Shown one piece after another: positions 33,743 through 41,602 of a stretch of DNA of 64,000 nucleotides. This stretch comes from UBA11222 sp049323435 (GTDB lineage: Bacteria > Pseudomonadota > Alphaproteobacteria > UBA11222). A program made the translations under genes and the position numbers. Below the pieces are notes generated by a model. The model saw only the letters and a program-made list of their open reading frames with translations, was not told the origin of the DNA and did not search any database. The stretch spans positions 1 to 64,000 of the forward strand of contig JBMOMX010000017.1 of NCBI GenBank assembly GCA_049323435.1, given 5' to 3'. Numbering within the stretch: position 1 is the stretch's first letter; every line of letters starts with the position of its first letter.

Positions 33743-34498
33743 ATGGCGGGGCGGGTAGAAGGTAAAATTGCTTTTGTCACCGGCGGCGGGTCCGGCATGG
33801 GGCGCGAGCATGCGCTGCTGCTGGCCGAACATGGGGCCACCATCATCGTTTCAGATGTCAATGAGGCGGGCGGGCGCCAGACCGTGGCCGACATCAACGG
33901 CAAGGGCGGGCAGGGCCTGTTCATCAAATTTGATGTCGCGAAGGAAGCCGAATGGAAATCGGCCGTTGATCAGGCCATGTCCGCTTTCGGGCGGGTCGAT
34001 ATTCTGGTGAACAATGCCGGTATTCTGATCATGAAAACCACCCAGAACACCAGCAGCGAAGAACTGGACCGTATGCTGGACATCAATGTCAAAGGCGTTT
34101 TTTACGGCTGCAAGCATATTCTTCCGGCGATGCAAAAGGCGGGCGGCGGCTCGATCGTCAATATTTCGTCCATCGCAGGCATTATCGGCATGGCGGGGGC
34201 CGCGGCCTATCAGGCGGCCAAGGGTGCTGTCCGTATACTGACGAAATCGGTGGCGGTGGAATATGCGCCGTTTAACATCCGCGCCAATTCCATCCATCCG
34301 GGTGTCATCCGTACACCGATGACCCAGGATTTTCTCAAAGACGACAGGACTGAAAAGGCGTTTCTGGGCACCACCATCCTGCGCCGCCCGGCCGAGCCGC
34401 GCGAAGTGTCCTATCCGGTGCTGTTCCTGGCGTCGAGCGAATCAAGCTACATCACCGGCGCGGAAATCGTCGTTGATGGCGGCTATACAACCATGTGA
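33743..34498 (+). CDS. SDR-family oxidoreductase
   Basis: A classical short-chain dehydrogenase/reductase of 251 residues. It shows VTGGGSGMGREHA for cofactor binding, VNNAG, the catalytic Ser in ISSIAG and YQAAKGA for the Tyr/Lys pair, ending with TGAEIVVDGGYT. The acidic residue SDVN after the second strand suggests NAD(H) preference. Such enzymes act on steroids, cyclic alcohols or 3-oxoacyl compounds; the substrate is not predictable here. A GCAGGGAG ribosome-binding site precedes the ATG. Monocistronic, with a strong palindrome just after it. Confidence 0.88.
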   Translation: MAGRVEGKIAFVTGGGSGMGREHALLLAEHGATIIVSDVNEAGGRQTVADINGKGGQGLFIKFDVAKEAEWKSAVDQAMSAFGRVDILVNNAGILIMKTTQNTSSEELDRMLDINVKGVFYGCKHILPAMQKAGGGSIVNISSIAGIIGMAGAAAYQAAKGAVRILTKSVAVEYAPFNIRANSIHPGVIRTPMTQDFLKDDRTEKAFLGTTILRRPAEPREVSYPVLFLASSESSYITGAEIVVDGGYTTM

Positions 34499-34524
34499 AC
34501 AAGTGGCGCTGTCTGCCCCGCACA

Positions 34525-34559
34525 CTGTCATCGCCCGGGGGTTAATCGGGCGATGACAG
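34525..34559. terminator. Strong palindrome after the SDR gene
   Basis: Perfect 13-bp arms, CTGTCATCGCCCG and CGGGCGATGACAG, with a 9-nt loop. No T-run follows on either strand. The TGTCAT...GCCCGG theme recurs near 36590-36680, so this is probably a member of a dispersed REP-like family that may also stop transcription between the SDR gene and the convergent coiled-coil gene. Confidence 0.6.
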
Positions 34560-34579
34560 GCCGGGCATATCCGGTTTGA

Positions 34580-34828
34580 TCAGGCGTCCGTCAGATTGAG
34601 GCGGTTTTCAATGCGCTGAAGACGCTCGTCCATTCTCGCCTGCATGGCTTCGCGGCGCAGATCATCCCCGCGCAGGCCGTTAATGTCTTCGCGCACACTG
34701 TTGATGTCCTCGCGCACGCGGATGAATTGCCTTGTATGACCGGCAAGCACCGTCTCAACTTTAGCCAGCCGACCCTGAATATGTTTCAGGACATCGAAGA
34801 TCAGTTCTTTGGGGACATTTTCGGCCAT
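34580..34828 (-). CDS. Small coiled-coil protein, copy A of a tandem duplication
   Basis: An 82-residue charged helical protein with no family name I can give. MAENVPKELIFDVLKHIQ is followed by heptad-like repeats (VREDINSVREDING) and ends with ERLQRIENRLNLTDA. No membrane segment, signal or catalytic motif. It is a clear paralogue of the gene at 34928-35155: both begin MAENV, share GLRGDD and end RIENRLNL(T/S)DA, and even their upstream regions match, so the duplication included the promoter. Similar small proteins occur in rhizobial-type genomes. Function unknown. Confidence 0.75.
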   Translation of the reverse strand: MAENVPKELIFDVLKHIQGRLAKVETVLAGHTRQFIRVREDINSVREDINGLRGDDLRREAMQARMDERLQRIENRLNLTDA

Positions 34829-34927
34829 CTTCCACCTCTCCCCGATAATATAGCGCCGGAGTTAATAAAAACCATGGGAAAATGTTGCGTTAACGTAACC
34901 GGCAGCGCGATTGGCCCGCCGGTTTGA

Positions 34928-35155
34928 TCAGGCGTCGGACAAATTCAGACGGTTTTCAATCCGTTCCAGGCGTTGATCCATCCGCGCCTGCTGGATTTCC
35001 CGGCGAATATCATCGCCGCGAAGACCGTTAAGCTCTTCACGGATACGGACCTGCCCTGCCTGAAGGCCCTTCAGCATTTGCTCGTGACGGCTCAATCTTT
35101 CCTGAATTTGTTTCAGGACCTCAAAGATCAGTTCATTGGTGACATTTTCGGCCAT
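34928..35155 (-). CDS. Small coiled-coil protein, copy B of a tandem duplication
   Basis: A 75-residue paralogue of the protein at 34580-34828, shorter by one heptad-like segment in the middle (GQVRIREELNGLRGDD versus the longer VREDIN repeat). The ribosome-binding site GGAGAGG is clear on the minus strand. The 28 bp before the start (35156-35183) are nearly identical to those before copy A and include a TATATTAT-type -10 candidate. Probably a helical oligomer; could be an adaptor or structural protein. No function assigned. Confidence 0.75.
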   Translation of the reverse strand: MAENVTNELIFEVLKQIQERLSRHEQMLKGLQAGQVRIREELNGLRGDDIRREIQQARMDQRLERIENRLNLSDA

Positions 35156-35330
35156 CTTCCACCTCTCCCCGATAATATAGCGCAGGCGTTAACAAAAACC
35201 ACGGGAAAGTGGTGGGCAAACGATCCGCCTACGCCGAAGCGAAGCCGCTTCGGCTTCGCGCAGGCAGGCAGCCCTCCCCCTTGCAGGGGGGAGGGAGGTA
35301 TATGCGGCATTCGCCCTCCTCCCCCTGAAA

Positions 35331-35511
35331 GCAGGGCTATCGCATGTGGGTTTTCTCCCTCTCCCCCTTGGGGGAGAGGGCCGGGGTGAGGGGGAAATAA
35401 GAACAAGAAAAGCTTTATGTGACGCGCATAAATGCGCGCACCCCTCATCCTGGCCTTCTCCCCCAAGGGGAGAAGGAAAGAAGGCTTAAGCGCAACATGC
35501 GATAGCCCTGC
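35331..35511. repeat. MITE-like inverted-repeat element, about 180 bp
   Basis: Outer arms GCAGGGCTATCGCATG (35331-35346) and CATGCGATAGCCCTGC (35496-35511) are perfect inverted repeats. Inside them, CCCCCTTGGGGGAGAGGG-type sequence on the left mirrors CTTCTCCCCCAAGGGGAG on the right. There is no open frame within. Just to the left, 35235-35300 carries further palindromes (GCCGAAGCGAAGCCGCTTCG-like and CCCTCCCCCTTGCAGGGGGG). It resembles the purine/pyrimidine-rich intergenic repeats also seen at 39540-39620 and is probably a non-autonomous mobile repeat. Confidence 0.75.
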
Positions 35512-35538
35512 CCCTGAAAGGGGGAGGCCGGGAGGGGG

Positions 35539-35679
35539 TCAATGCACAAACCTAATGTCATACCGATCCAGGGCCGGGATATCTCCCCGATCTTGCTGCG
35601 TCAAATAGCCAAAGACATCGGTTTCGTGCTTGATGAGTTTCTCAAGCACAGATAGCCTGACCTCGCGCCCAAGCGGCAT
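35539..35679 (-). CDS. Possible 46-residue protein, repeat-associated
   Basis: A short frame starting MPLGREVRLSVLEKLIKHET and ending DRYDIRFVH. It looks protein-like: amphipathic and charged, with no low complexity. But it has no clear ribosome-binding site, the open frame extends upstream without a start into what looks like repeat-derived sequence (LAKPWRSQIVCGGG), and it sits between a MITE-like element and the Xre antitoxin gene. It may be the end of a degraded gene. Low certainty. Confidence 0.3.
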   Translation of the reverse strand: MPLGREVRLSVLEKLIKHETDVFGYLTQQDRGDIPALDRYDIRFVH

Positions 35680-35746
35680 GCCCAGCCCACCGCCACAAAC
35701 GATCTGGCTACGCCAAGGCTTCGCCAGACAAGGAAACGGCGGCCCA

Positions 35747-36070
35747 TCAGGCAGATACCGGCTGCCCGCTCATCTCGTTGCGGCGCACCCTGACTTTCAC
35801 TTCCACGCGTGACCCAAGCCGGTTGATGATCGTCATCAGCCGGTCCACCGTAAACCGGCCAAGATCCGCATTGCGGATACGCGAGAAATCGGCCGCCGCG
35901 ATTCCTGTGCGGCCGTGCGCTGCGCGCATGCTAAGGCCCTCCCGGTCAAGCGCCTTAACTATTTCGGCTGCCAGGATAGCCTTGAATTGTTCAGTATCCG
36001 GATTCTTGTGACCCAGATCTCGAAACACATTCCCGCTGCCGCGCGTCACCTCCAGCTTTTCATCTTTCAT
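35747..36070 (-). CDS. Xre/HigA-type antitoxin with helix-turn-helix
   Basis: A 107-residue DNA-binding protein. The HTH is in LSMRAAHGRTGIAAADFSRI and the preceding helix is AAEIVKALDREG. It follows the RelE-type toxin gene with a 4-bp overlap, the toxin-first order usual for HigBA-like modules. The N-terminal 25 residues probably neutralise the toxin. It likely represses the pair through the palindrome at 36460-36476. Intact. Confidence 0.87.
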   Translation of the reverse strand: MKDEKLEVTRGSGNVFRDLGHKNPDTEQFKAILAAEIVKALDREGLSMRAAHGRTGIAAADFSRIRNADLGRFTVDRLMTIINRLGSRVEVKVRVRRNEMSGQPVSA

Positions 36071-36414
36071 CGCAACATCTCCTTCAGCCTTTTCAGGCGG
36101 TCATTAATGAGATCGATTTCACGCCTGGGCGTCTTGATACCCTGAGTAGATTTCTTCTGGAACGCATGAACGACCCAGATTTCTTCCGCAAGTTGCAGTG
36201 CATAGACCACACGGAACGCATCACCCCGAAACGGCAGCGCTATCTCGAACACACCCGGTCCCATGCCGGTCATGGGCTTTGCGATATCGGCTTTACCGCC
36301 CTGAGCCGCCATTGTCAGTGCAGACAGACAAACTGACTGTGCCCCAACCGGAAATGTCTCAAATTCTTTGCGCGCCCTTTTGATCCATGAGACAGGCCGT
36401 GTTTTTGGGATCAT
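36067..36414 (-). CDS. RelE/HigB-type toxin (phage-derived Gp49-like)
   Basis: A 115-residue member of the RelE/ParE superfamily, Gp49-like branch. Typical segments are VSWIKRARKEFETFP, GVFEIALPFRGDAFRVVY and WVVHAFQKKSTQGIKTP, with a basic C-terminal helix. Such toxins usually cleave mRNA on the ribosome. The start codon lies 33 bp after the predicted -10 element. First gene of the pair with the Xre antitoxin. Confidence 0.88.
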   Translation of the reverse strand: MIPKTRPVSWIKRARKEFETFPVGAQSVCLSALTMAAQGGKADIAKPMTGMGPGVFEIALPFRGDAFRVVYALQLAEEIWVVHAFQKKSTQGIKTPRREIDLINDRLKRLKEMLR

Positions 36415-36446
36415 CTTATATCACTGATTCTAACCGTCCGCCATGT

Positions 36447-36476
36447 TATGTAGTCATATTTGACAACATTTGTCAA
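36447..36476 (-). promoter_or_regulatory. Promoter and operator of the RelE/Xre module
   Basis: On the minus strand, TTGACA (36476-36471) and TACATA (36452-36447) are 18 bp apart, a good sigma-70 match. The -35 box is part of a perfect inverted repeat, TTGACAA-N3-TTGTCAA (36460-36476). An operator overlapping the -35 box is the expected place for autorepression by the HTH antitoxin. Seen directly; the binding itself is inferred. Confidence 0.65.
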
Positions 36477-36524
36477 GAAATGCGGCAAACAATCCGCCTA
36501 CGCCCTTTGGGCTATGGCACAACG

Positions 36525-36554
36525 AAAACGGCGGCCCCGAAGGACCGCCGTTTT
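36525..36554. terminator. Bidirectional terminator hairpin
   Basis: Perfect 10-bp arms AAAACGGCGG and CCGCCGTTTT with a 10-nt loop. The arm ends provide a T-run on both strands, so it can act in either direction. It is well placed to end the PEP-CTERM transcript coming from the right before it reaches the toxin-antitoxin promoter. Confidence 0.65.
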
Positions 36555-36587
36555 GGATCGTTTATCAGCCTCACCCTCTGCACTGTC

Positions 36588-36684
36588 ATTACGCGCTTCA
36601 TGCGGGTAATCCATGCCCCACGCAAAGTCCCCACTGGGGTGCGGGTGGGTTGCCCGGACAAGCCGGGCAATGACAGAGTGTGCG
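36588..36684. repeat. REP-like palindromic element
   Basis: A long imperfect inverted repeat beginning TGTCATTACGCG and ending CCGGGCAATGACAG, with an internal GTCCCCACTGGGGTGCGGG palindrome. It shares the TGTCAT...GCCCGG theme with 34525-34559. No coding sense in either direction. Together with the terminator at 36525-36554 it fills the gap between the toxin promoter and the PEP-CTERM gene. Confidence 0.65.
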
Positions 36685-36692
36685 CCGGGCGA

Positions 36693-37547
36693 CTAGGCCT
36701 TGCGGCGCTTGCCGAAATAACCCAAGCCCATGATGCCGGCGCCGAGCAGTGTCAGCGAGGCGGGTTCGGGTATCTCCCTAAACTGCCACTGGTCACGAAT
36801 ATGGCCAGTGCCGAGCGGGCCGGCGCCGTCCGAAATCGTGGTATGCAAATTTACGTACCAGTTGGTGTCGAGGTCGCCGTGCGCGTTAGGCAAACGCCCA
36901 TCGTCATTGGTGCCATAGGCATAGGACAACAGGTTTTCGATCACGTCACCCGCATCATAAACATCATTAGGACCTGCAAAAGGATCGGGATCCCCTTGCT
37001 CTGGGATGGCCGCCAGCGGGGCCAAGAGATCCACGAATGTGCCGTCAAAAAGGGCGGCAATCACGGAATGGTATGTCCCAATGGCATACCCAGCGGTTTC
37101 AAGCGGACTAAAATTTGGCAGCGGCACAGCATCGGCGGCGTCCACATCCGTGATCACGGAACCGTTGGTGCCACGCACGCCAAGATGATTGTGCGCCTGG
37201 GTGACCACAAAGGTCGGATTGGGTACCGGAGCGCCCGCAGTCGTTGAGCCTAATGGGCCGAATGAGATGGTGAAACGATATCCGTCGTCTTCATAGTCAT
37301 CATCCACACCGTTGCCATTGCCGTCCAAATAATCGCCCGCGAGGACGTTCGTCGTGCCAATCGTGCCCCTATCATTATAGTACATCACGCCAAAACCGCT
37401 GCCCGTCAAACCAGGATCAGACGATCCCACTTCGTTTGCCGGGCTAAGATGCGCGTGAAACCTGTAAATACCGGCATTCGCCGCCCCGGTCATTGCGCCC
37501 ACGGACAGCGCCACGGCGGCGGCGCCCATCATTAGATTTTTCAACAT
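36693..37547 (-). CDS. PEP-CTERM protein with CHRD-like domain
   Basis: A 284-residue exported protein. The signal peptide is about residues 1-25 (VALSVGAMTGAANA). The start of the mature chain, YRFHAHLSPANEV, and the later VVTQAHNHLGVRGTNG resemble a CHRD domain, a beta-fold found in secreted proteins. An Asp/Gly-rich stretch (LDGNGNGVDDDYEDDG) may bind calcium. The C-terminus has IPEPASLTLLGAGIMGLGYF then KRRKA, the exosortase signal. Function probably matrix- or surface-associated. Confidence 0.87.
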   Translation of the reverse strand: MLKNLMMGAAAVALSVGAMTGAANAGIYRFHAHLSPANEVGSSDPGLTGSGFGVMYYNDRGTIGTTNVLAGDYLDGNGNGVDDDYEDDGYRFTISFGPLGSTTAGAPVPNPTFVVTQAHNHLGVRGTNGSVITDVDAADAVPLPNFSPLETAGYAIGTYHSVIAALFDGTFVDLLAPLAAIPEQGDPDPFAGPNDVYDAGDVIENLLSYAYGTNDDGRLPNAHGDLDTNWYVNLHTTISDGAGPLGTGHIRDQWQFREIPEPASLTLLGAGIMGLGYFGKRRKA

Positions 37548-37862
37548 GTTTTAGTCCTTCAGTTATGGCCGTGACGATAAATTACATTTTTTTCGCCGGT
37601 TTCGGCCGTTAATGCAGATGTGGCGCCTTTTATAGCCGGACGCCGCACTTCCCAACCAGTACAAGTTTTATTATAACACACCTGTTTTGTCGGTTCAGAC
37701 TAGCAAAGGTGGCGTCAATAAGGCAAGAGGAAAAACTTCATATTTTGTTAATTTATCACAAAATATTTGTTAACAAATTGTGGCGTGCGGTCAGGGCGAT
37801 GCGTATCCGCCTGCATGGGGCCTGTGTTTGGGTGGGGGCCGGAACTAAAAGCGAACAATTAA
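37548..37862. other. AT-rich gap, no gene
   Basis: The 315-bp gap upstream of the PEP-CTERM gene is AT-rich at 37560-37790 and contains a TTGTTAACAA palindrome near 37770. It should hold the PEP-CTERM promoter and the end of the creatininase transcript. No open frame with a credible start. Confidence 0.5.
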
Positions 37863-38600
37863 TTATGTGGCGAACCGGCGGTAATCCACGATCAGACCGT
37901 GGATTGCGGCGCGAACCAGGCTTTCGCCATCGACCGGGTTGGCCAGCAGCGGGTCGGAGCCGATGCGGCCGTCCGGGAATTTGGCGCGGTAATCCTCTGC
38001 GCCGGTAAAGTGGCCAGTGGGGGCGATGCGCGGTTCCAACGTGGCGGTCTTGATGGCTTCGGGATGCGCAAATTGGGTGATGGCGACTTCAGAAGGGGTG
38101 GCGTGACTGCCATGACCTTCGGGATAGAGGGTCTGGCACAGGGCATGAACATTTTCATATTGCCACCAGCTCTGCACCCGGCATTCAAGCCGGTCCGGGA
38201 CGCCGCGGTCCGGGTTTAATTCAGCGGTGATGGCGCTGGCGGCCTTGTTGAGGGCTGCAATATTGCCGCCATGGCCGTTGAAAAAATAGATTTTGCGAAA
38301 GCCATGCCGGTCGAGCGAAACGGCGCATTCGCGTATGACGGCCATAAAGGTTTCCGGGCTGAGGCTCATCGAACCGGCAAAGCCCATATGGTGCGCCGCA
38401 ATGCCAATGGGAAAGGCCGGGGCGACCAGAATGCCGGCCTGTTCGCCCGCCAGGCGCGCAATCAGCGCGACGCTGATTGTGTCGGTGCCGATCAGGCCGG
38501 TTGGGCCATGCTGTTCGGTGGACCCCACGGGCACGATAACGCCCCTGCTGCGTGTCAGATAGGCGTCAATTTCTGGCCAGGTGCATAGCTCCAGCTGCAT
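37863..38600 (-). CDS. Creatininase-family amidohydrolase
   Basis: A 245-residue metal-dependent hydrolase of the creatininase/MftE family. Metal ligands are in VGSTEQHGPTGLIGTDT and the conserved loop is FFNGHGGNIAALN, with GSHATPSEVAI further on. The family includes creatinine amidohydrolase and mycofactocin-system peptidases; no mycofactocin genes are here. The ATG at 38600 comes one base after the enoyl-CoA hydratase stop; an upstream in-frame start would lie inside that gene. Co-transcription with the hydratase is near certain; the substrate is unknown. Confidence 0.87.
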   Translation of the reverse strand: MQLELCTWPEIDAYLTRSRGVIVPVGSTEQHGPTGLIGTDTISVALIARLAGEQAGILVAPAFPIGIAAHHMGFAGSMSLSPETFMAVIRECAVSLDRHGFRKIYFFNGHGGNIAALNKAASAITAELNPDRGVPDRLECRVQSWWQYENVHALCQTLYPEGHGSHATPSEVAITQFAHPEAIKTATLEPRIAPTGHFTGAEDYRAKFPDGRIGSDPLLANPVDGESLVRAAIHGLIVDYRRFAT

Positions 38601-38601
38601 C

Positions 38602-39384
38602 TCAGTTTTGCTGAAAATGGGGTTTGCGCTTTTCGGCCATGGCGCGCACGGCTTCCTGGTGATCCTGGCTGTTCCAGCATTGGGCGATTCGCGCCTTGAT
38701 GGCGCCGTGATCGGCCTCAAAGCGCGCCAGTTCGTTCAGGCTGCGTTTCATGGTCTGCACCGATAGCGGCGCAAGGCCTGCAATATCCTGGGCAAGCTGC
38801 TGTGTGCGCGCCGCCAGATCTTCGCGCGGCGCCAGATAATCAATAAAGCCCAGTTGCAGCATGGCCTGCGCGTCAAAGCTTTCGACGGCGAGAATGATTC
38901 GCTTGGCCGCGCTCAGCCCGACCCGGGTGATCATGCGCATCAATCCCTGTTCGGGATAGTGAATGCCCAGCCGTGCGGGCGGCACGAACATGCGCATGCC
39001 TTCCACCCCGATGCGGAAATCACAGCACAAAGAAAGCTCAAAGCCGCCGCCATAGACGCTGCCATTCAGGGCGCAAATGACGGGCAGACGGAAATTTTCC
39101 AGGGTGCCGGTTAAATCCTCAAACGGATTACCTTTGAAACTGCGATCCGCGACCTCGTTCAGAAATGCGCCTGAGCAAAAACTTTTTTCTCCAGCGCCGG
39201 TCAGCACCACTACGCGCAGGCTCTGATCCTTGTCCAGTTCCAGCAGTGTGTCGCGCAGCGCCAGCATATCTTCCTGCGACAGGGAATTGTGCCGCTCCGG
39301 CCGGTTGAGGGTCAGTGTGGCGCAGCCATCGGCAATGTTCAGCAATAGTCCGCCGCCCAATGTGTGCAATGCATGTTCAGCCAT
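38602..39384 (-). CDS. Enoyl-CoA hydratase/isomerase family protein
   Basis: A crotonase-fold protein of 260 residues. The oxyanion hole is formed in SFCSGAFLNE and ALNGSVYGGGFELSLCCDF. A Glu in GIHYPEQGLMRM could act as the catalytic acid/base. The family covers hydratases, isomerases and hydrolases of acyl-CoAs and the exact reaction is open. It is translated directly ahead of the creatininase-family gene, an uncommon partner that may hint at a small catabolic operon. Confidence 0.85.
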   Translation of the reverse strand: MAEHALHTLGGGLLLNIADGCATLTLNRPERHNSLSQEDMLALRDTLLELDKDQSLRVVVLTGAGEKSFCSGAFLNEVADRSFKGNPFEDLTGTLENFRLPVICALNGSVYGGGFELSLCCDFRIGVEGMRMFVPPARLGIHYPEQGLMRMITRVGLSAAKRIILAVESFDAQAMLQLGFIDYLAPREDLAARTQQLAQDIAGLAPLSVQTMKRSLNELARFEADHGAIKARIAQCWNSQDHQEAVRAMAEKRKPHFQQN

Positions 39385-39534
39385 GTTGGTTTCCAGACAG
39401 GTAATTTGTACTGCGTGAATATTGCACGGCCAGCCGCAAATGTCGTGGGCTTAGCGCATGATGCGGATGGTAAGTGATGCGATCCGGTTGAATCGCTTCG
39501 GGCTTTAATCAGACTTTGCTCCGCCAGTTACGGC

Positions 39535-39625
39535 CTGACCCCCACCCCGGCCCTCCCCCTTGCAGGGGGAGGGAGTCCTTGCGTCTTGCGTGCCCTCCCC
39601 TTGCAAAGGGGAGGGACAGGGTGGG
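39535..39625. repeat. Purine/pyrimidine-rich intergenic hairpin repeats
   Basis: Two perfect hairpins, CCCTCCCCCT/AGGGGGAGGG (39551-39573) and CCCTCCCCTT/AAGGGGAGGG (39593-39615), sit within a larger inverted repeat beginning CCCCCACCCCGG and ending AGGGTGGGG. The same family occurs near 35268-35300 and 35360-35390. There is no gene in the rest of the 39385-39677 gap. Such elements often mark gene ends and recombination hotspots (inference). Confidence 0.75.
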
Positions 39626-39677
39626 GATCAACGCGTTAACTTAAAATCATCACGATCTGGCAGGCCAACCATTACCG

Positions 39678-41495
39678 CTATCCCAACTCCTCGCGCAGCA
39701 GTTCCAGCTCCAGCCATTGGGTTTCGGATGCGTCATGCTCGGCGGTCAAGGCTTCCAGACTGGCNNNNNNNNNNTCCGCCGGGTTGCGGGAGAATAATGC
39801 TGGATCGGCCAGTTTGGCCTGCACGGCTTTGATCTTGTCCTGTAATTGCGCAATGCGCGCGGGCAGGGTTTCCAGGGCATGCTTGTTTTTGAAACTCATG
39901 CGGGGCCTGGTCTCACCGGTAGCGCCCCGGGATTTGGCGCCAGGCTGCTGGCTGCCGGCGCCGGGTTTCCTGGAAACGGATGCGGGGGCGCTGGCTGGTG
40001 TGATGCCCTGTCCGCGCTGCGCCAGCATATCGGAATAACCGCCGGCATATTCGATCCAGCGGCCGCCGCCTTCGGACATGATCACCGAGGTGGCAACGCG
40101 GTCGATAAAATCGCGGTCATGGCTGACCATCAGCACCGTGCCGGGATAATCGGCCAGCATTTCCTGCAACAGATCGAGGGTTTCAAGATCCAGATCGTTG
40201 GTAGGCTCGTCCAGCACCAGCAGATTGGATGGCAGCGCCAGCGCCCGCGCCAGCAACAGCCGCCCGCGTTCGCCCCCGGACAATACGCCCACCGGCACCT
40301 GCGCCTGATCCGGGGTGAACAGAAAATCTTTCATATAGCTCATGACATGTTTGGTCTGCCCTGCAATGGTCATGCTGTCGCCGCCGCCGGGATTGATCAT
40401 TTCGCGCAAGGTGGCGGCGGGGTTCAGCGTGTCGCGGCTTTGATCCAGCGTTACCATCTGCACAGTGTCCGCCACACGCACCTGCCCGGCTTCGGGGGGT
40501 ATCGCGCCGGTCAGCAATTTCAGCAAAGTGGTTTTGCCCGCCCCGTTCGGCCCCAGCAGGGCGATCCGGTCGCCACGCTGGATGCGCAGGCTGAAATCCT
40601 GCACCAGTTTGCGCGGGCCATAGGCCTTGCTGATATGCGTGGCCTCAATAATCAGCTTGCCGGCGGTTTCGGCCTGGCTGACGTTGAAGGTGACATTGCC
40701 GGCCGCGCGGGTCCGGGTGCGGCGCTGTTCGCGCAGGCCCGCCAGCGCGCGCAGGCGGCCCTGATTGCGTTTGCGCCGCGCGGTGACGCCATAGCGTATC
40801 CAGTCTTCTTCCATGGCGATTTTACGATCAAGCTTGTGCCGGTCGCGTTCTTCCTGCTCCAGCACACTGTCACGCCAGGCTTCAAATTCGCCAAAACCCT
40901 GCGCCAGGGCGCGGATGACCCCGCGGTCCAGCCACAGGGTTTCACGCGACAGATTCTGCAAAAACCGCCGGTCATGGCTGACCAGTACGATAGCGGAACG
41001 CATCTGGGCCAGCTCGCTTTCCAGCCATTCAATGGCGGGCAGGTCGAGATGGTTGGTCGGTTCATCCAGCAGCAGAATATCGGGTTGCGGGGCCAGCACC
41101 TGCGCCAGTGCTGCGCGGCGCGCCTCGCCGCCGGACAACGTAACGGGATCGGCCTGCCCGTCAAGGCCAAGCGCGCCAAGCAGATAGTCCACCCGATAGG
41201 CGTCATCACCCGGCGCCAGTCCCGATGCGGCAAAATTGTGTACGCTGGAAAAGCCGCGCAGATCCGGTTCCTGGGGCAGATAGCGCAAAGTGGCGCCGCG
41301 CGCCAGCACCCGTTCGCCTTTATCCGGCGCCATCAGGCCGCCGGCAATTTTAAGCAGCGTCGATTTGCCCGATCCATTGCGCCCGACCAGGCAGATGCGC
41401 GCCCCCGCCATGACTGACATTTGCGCATCGCAAAGCAATTGCGCGCCGCCCAGGCGGGCGCTGATATTTTGCAGCAATAATAGGGGAGGCACCAT
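39678..41495 (-). CDS. ABC-F family ATPase (Uup-like), with assembly gap
   Basis: A soluble tandem-ABC protein of about 605 residues without membrane segments. The first ABC domain has GRNGSGKSTLL and LSGGEARRAALAQ; the second has GPNGAGKTTLLKLL, LSGGERGRLLLARAL and LVLDEPTNDLDLETL. The C-terminal coiled-coil tail is typical of Uup. ABC-F proteins act on ribosomes or, for Uup, on DNA structures. The start MVPPLLLLQNI at 41495 fits the family better than an upstream frame. Ten Ns at 39765-39774 hide about four residues in the tail; the frame is kept across them, so the gap size looks right. Confidence 0.88.
   Translation of the reverse strand: MVPPLLLLQNISARLGGAQLLCDAQMSVMAGARICLVGRNGSGKSTLLKIAGGLMAPDKGERVLARGATLRYLPQEPDLRGFSSVHNFAASGLAPGDDAYRVDYLLGALGLDGQADPVTLSGGEARRAALAQVLAPQPDILLLDEPTNHLDLPAIEWLESELAQMRSAIVLVSHDRRFLQNLSRETLWLDRGVIRALAQGFGEFEAWRDSVLEQEERDRHKLDRKIAMEEDWIRYGVTARRKRNQGRLRALAGLREQRRTRTRAAGNVTFNVSQAETAGKLIIEATHISKAYGPRKLVQDFSLRIQRGDRIALLGPNGAGKTTLLKLLTGAIPPEAGQVRVADTVQMVTLDQSRDTLNPAATLREMINPGGGDSMTIAGQTKHVMSYMKDFLFTPDQAQVPVGVLSGGERGRLLLARALALPSNLLVLDEPTNDLDLETLDLLQEMLADYPGTVLMVSHDRDFIDRVATSVIMSEGGGRWIEYAGGYSDMLAQRGQGITPASAPASVSRKPGAGSQQPGAKSRGATGETRPRMSFKNKHALETLPARIAQLQDKIKAVQAKLADPALFSRNPAXXXXASLEALTAEHDASETQWLELELLREELG
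39765..39774. other. Assembly gap of 10 Ns
   Basis: Ten unknown bases inside the coiled-coil end of the ABC-F gene. Because the reading frame on both sides is consistent with the protein family, the missing length is probably close to 10, but the sequence is a scaffold join and order across it is only as good as the assembly. Confidence 1.
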
Positions 41496-41602
41496 AACAG
41501 CCTGATTTAATAGGTGACACGGCCCCTGAAGAAGGCCCTTTCGGAGGATAAAGGAAGCAGGTATGTTATCCGGCCAGTCAAGAGTGGTGTCAACAAGCCA
41601 CT

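Noticed and set aside
39846..41417. A 523-codon open frame antisense to the ABC-F gene
   Set aside because: His/Gln/Arg-rich shadow of a clear ABC-F ATPase.
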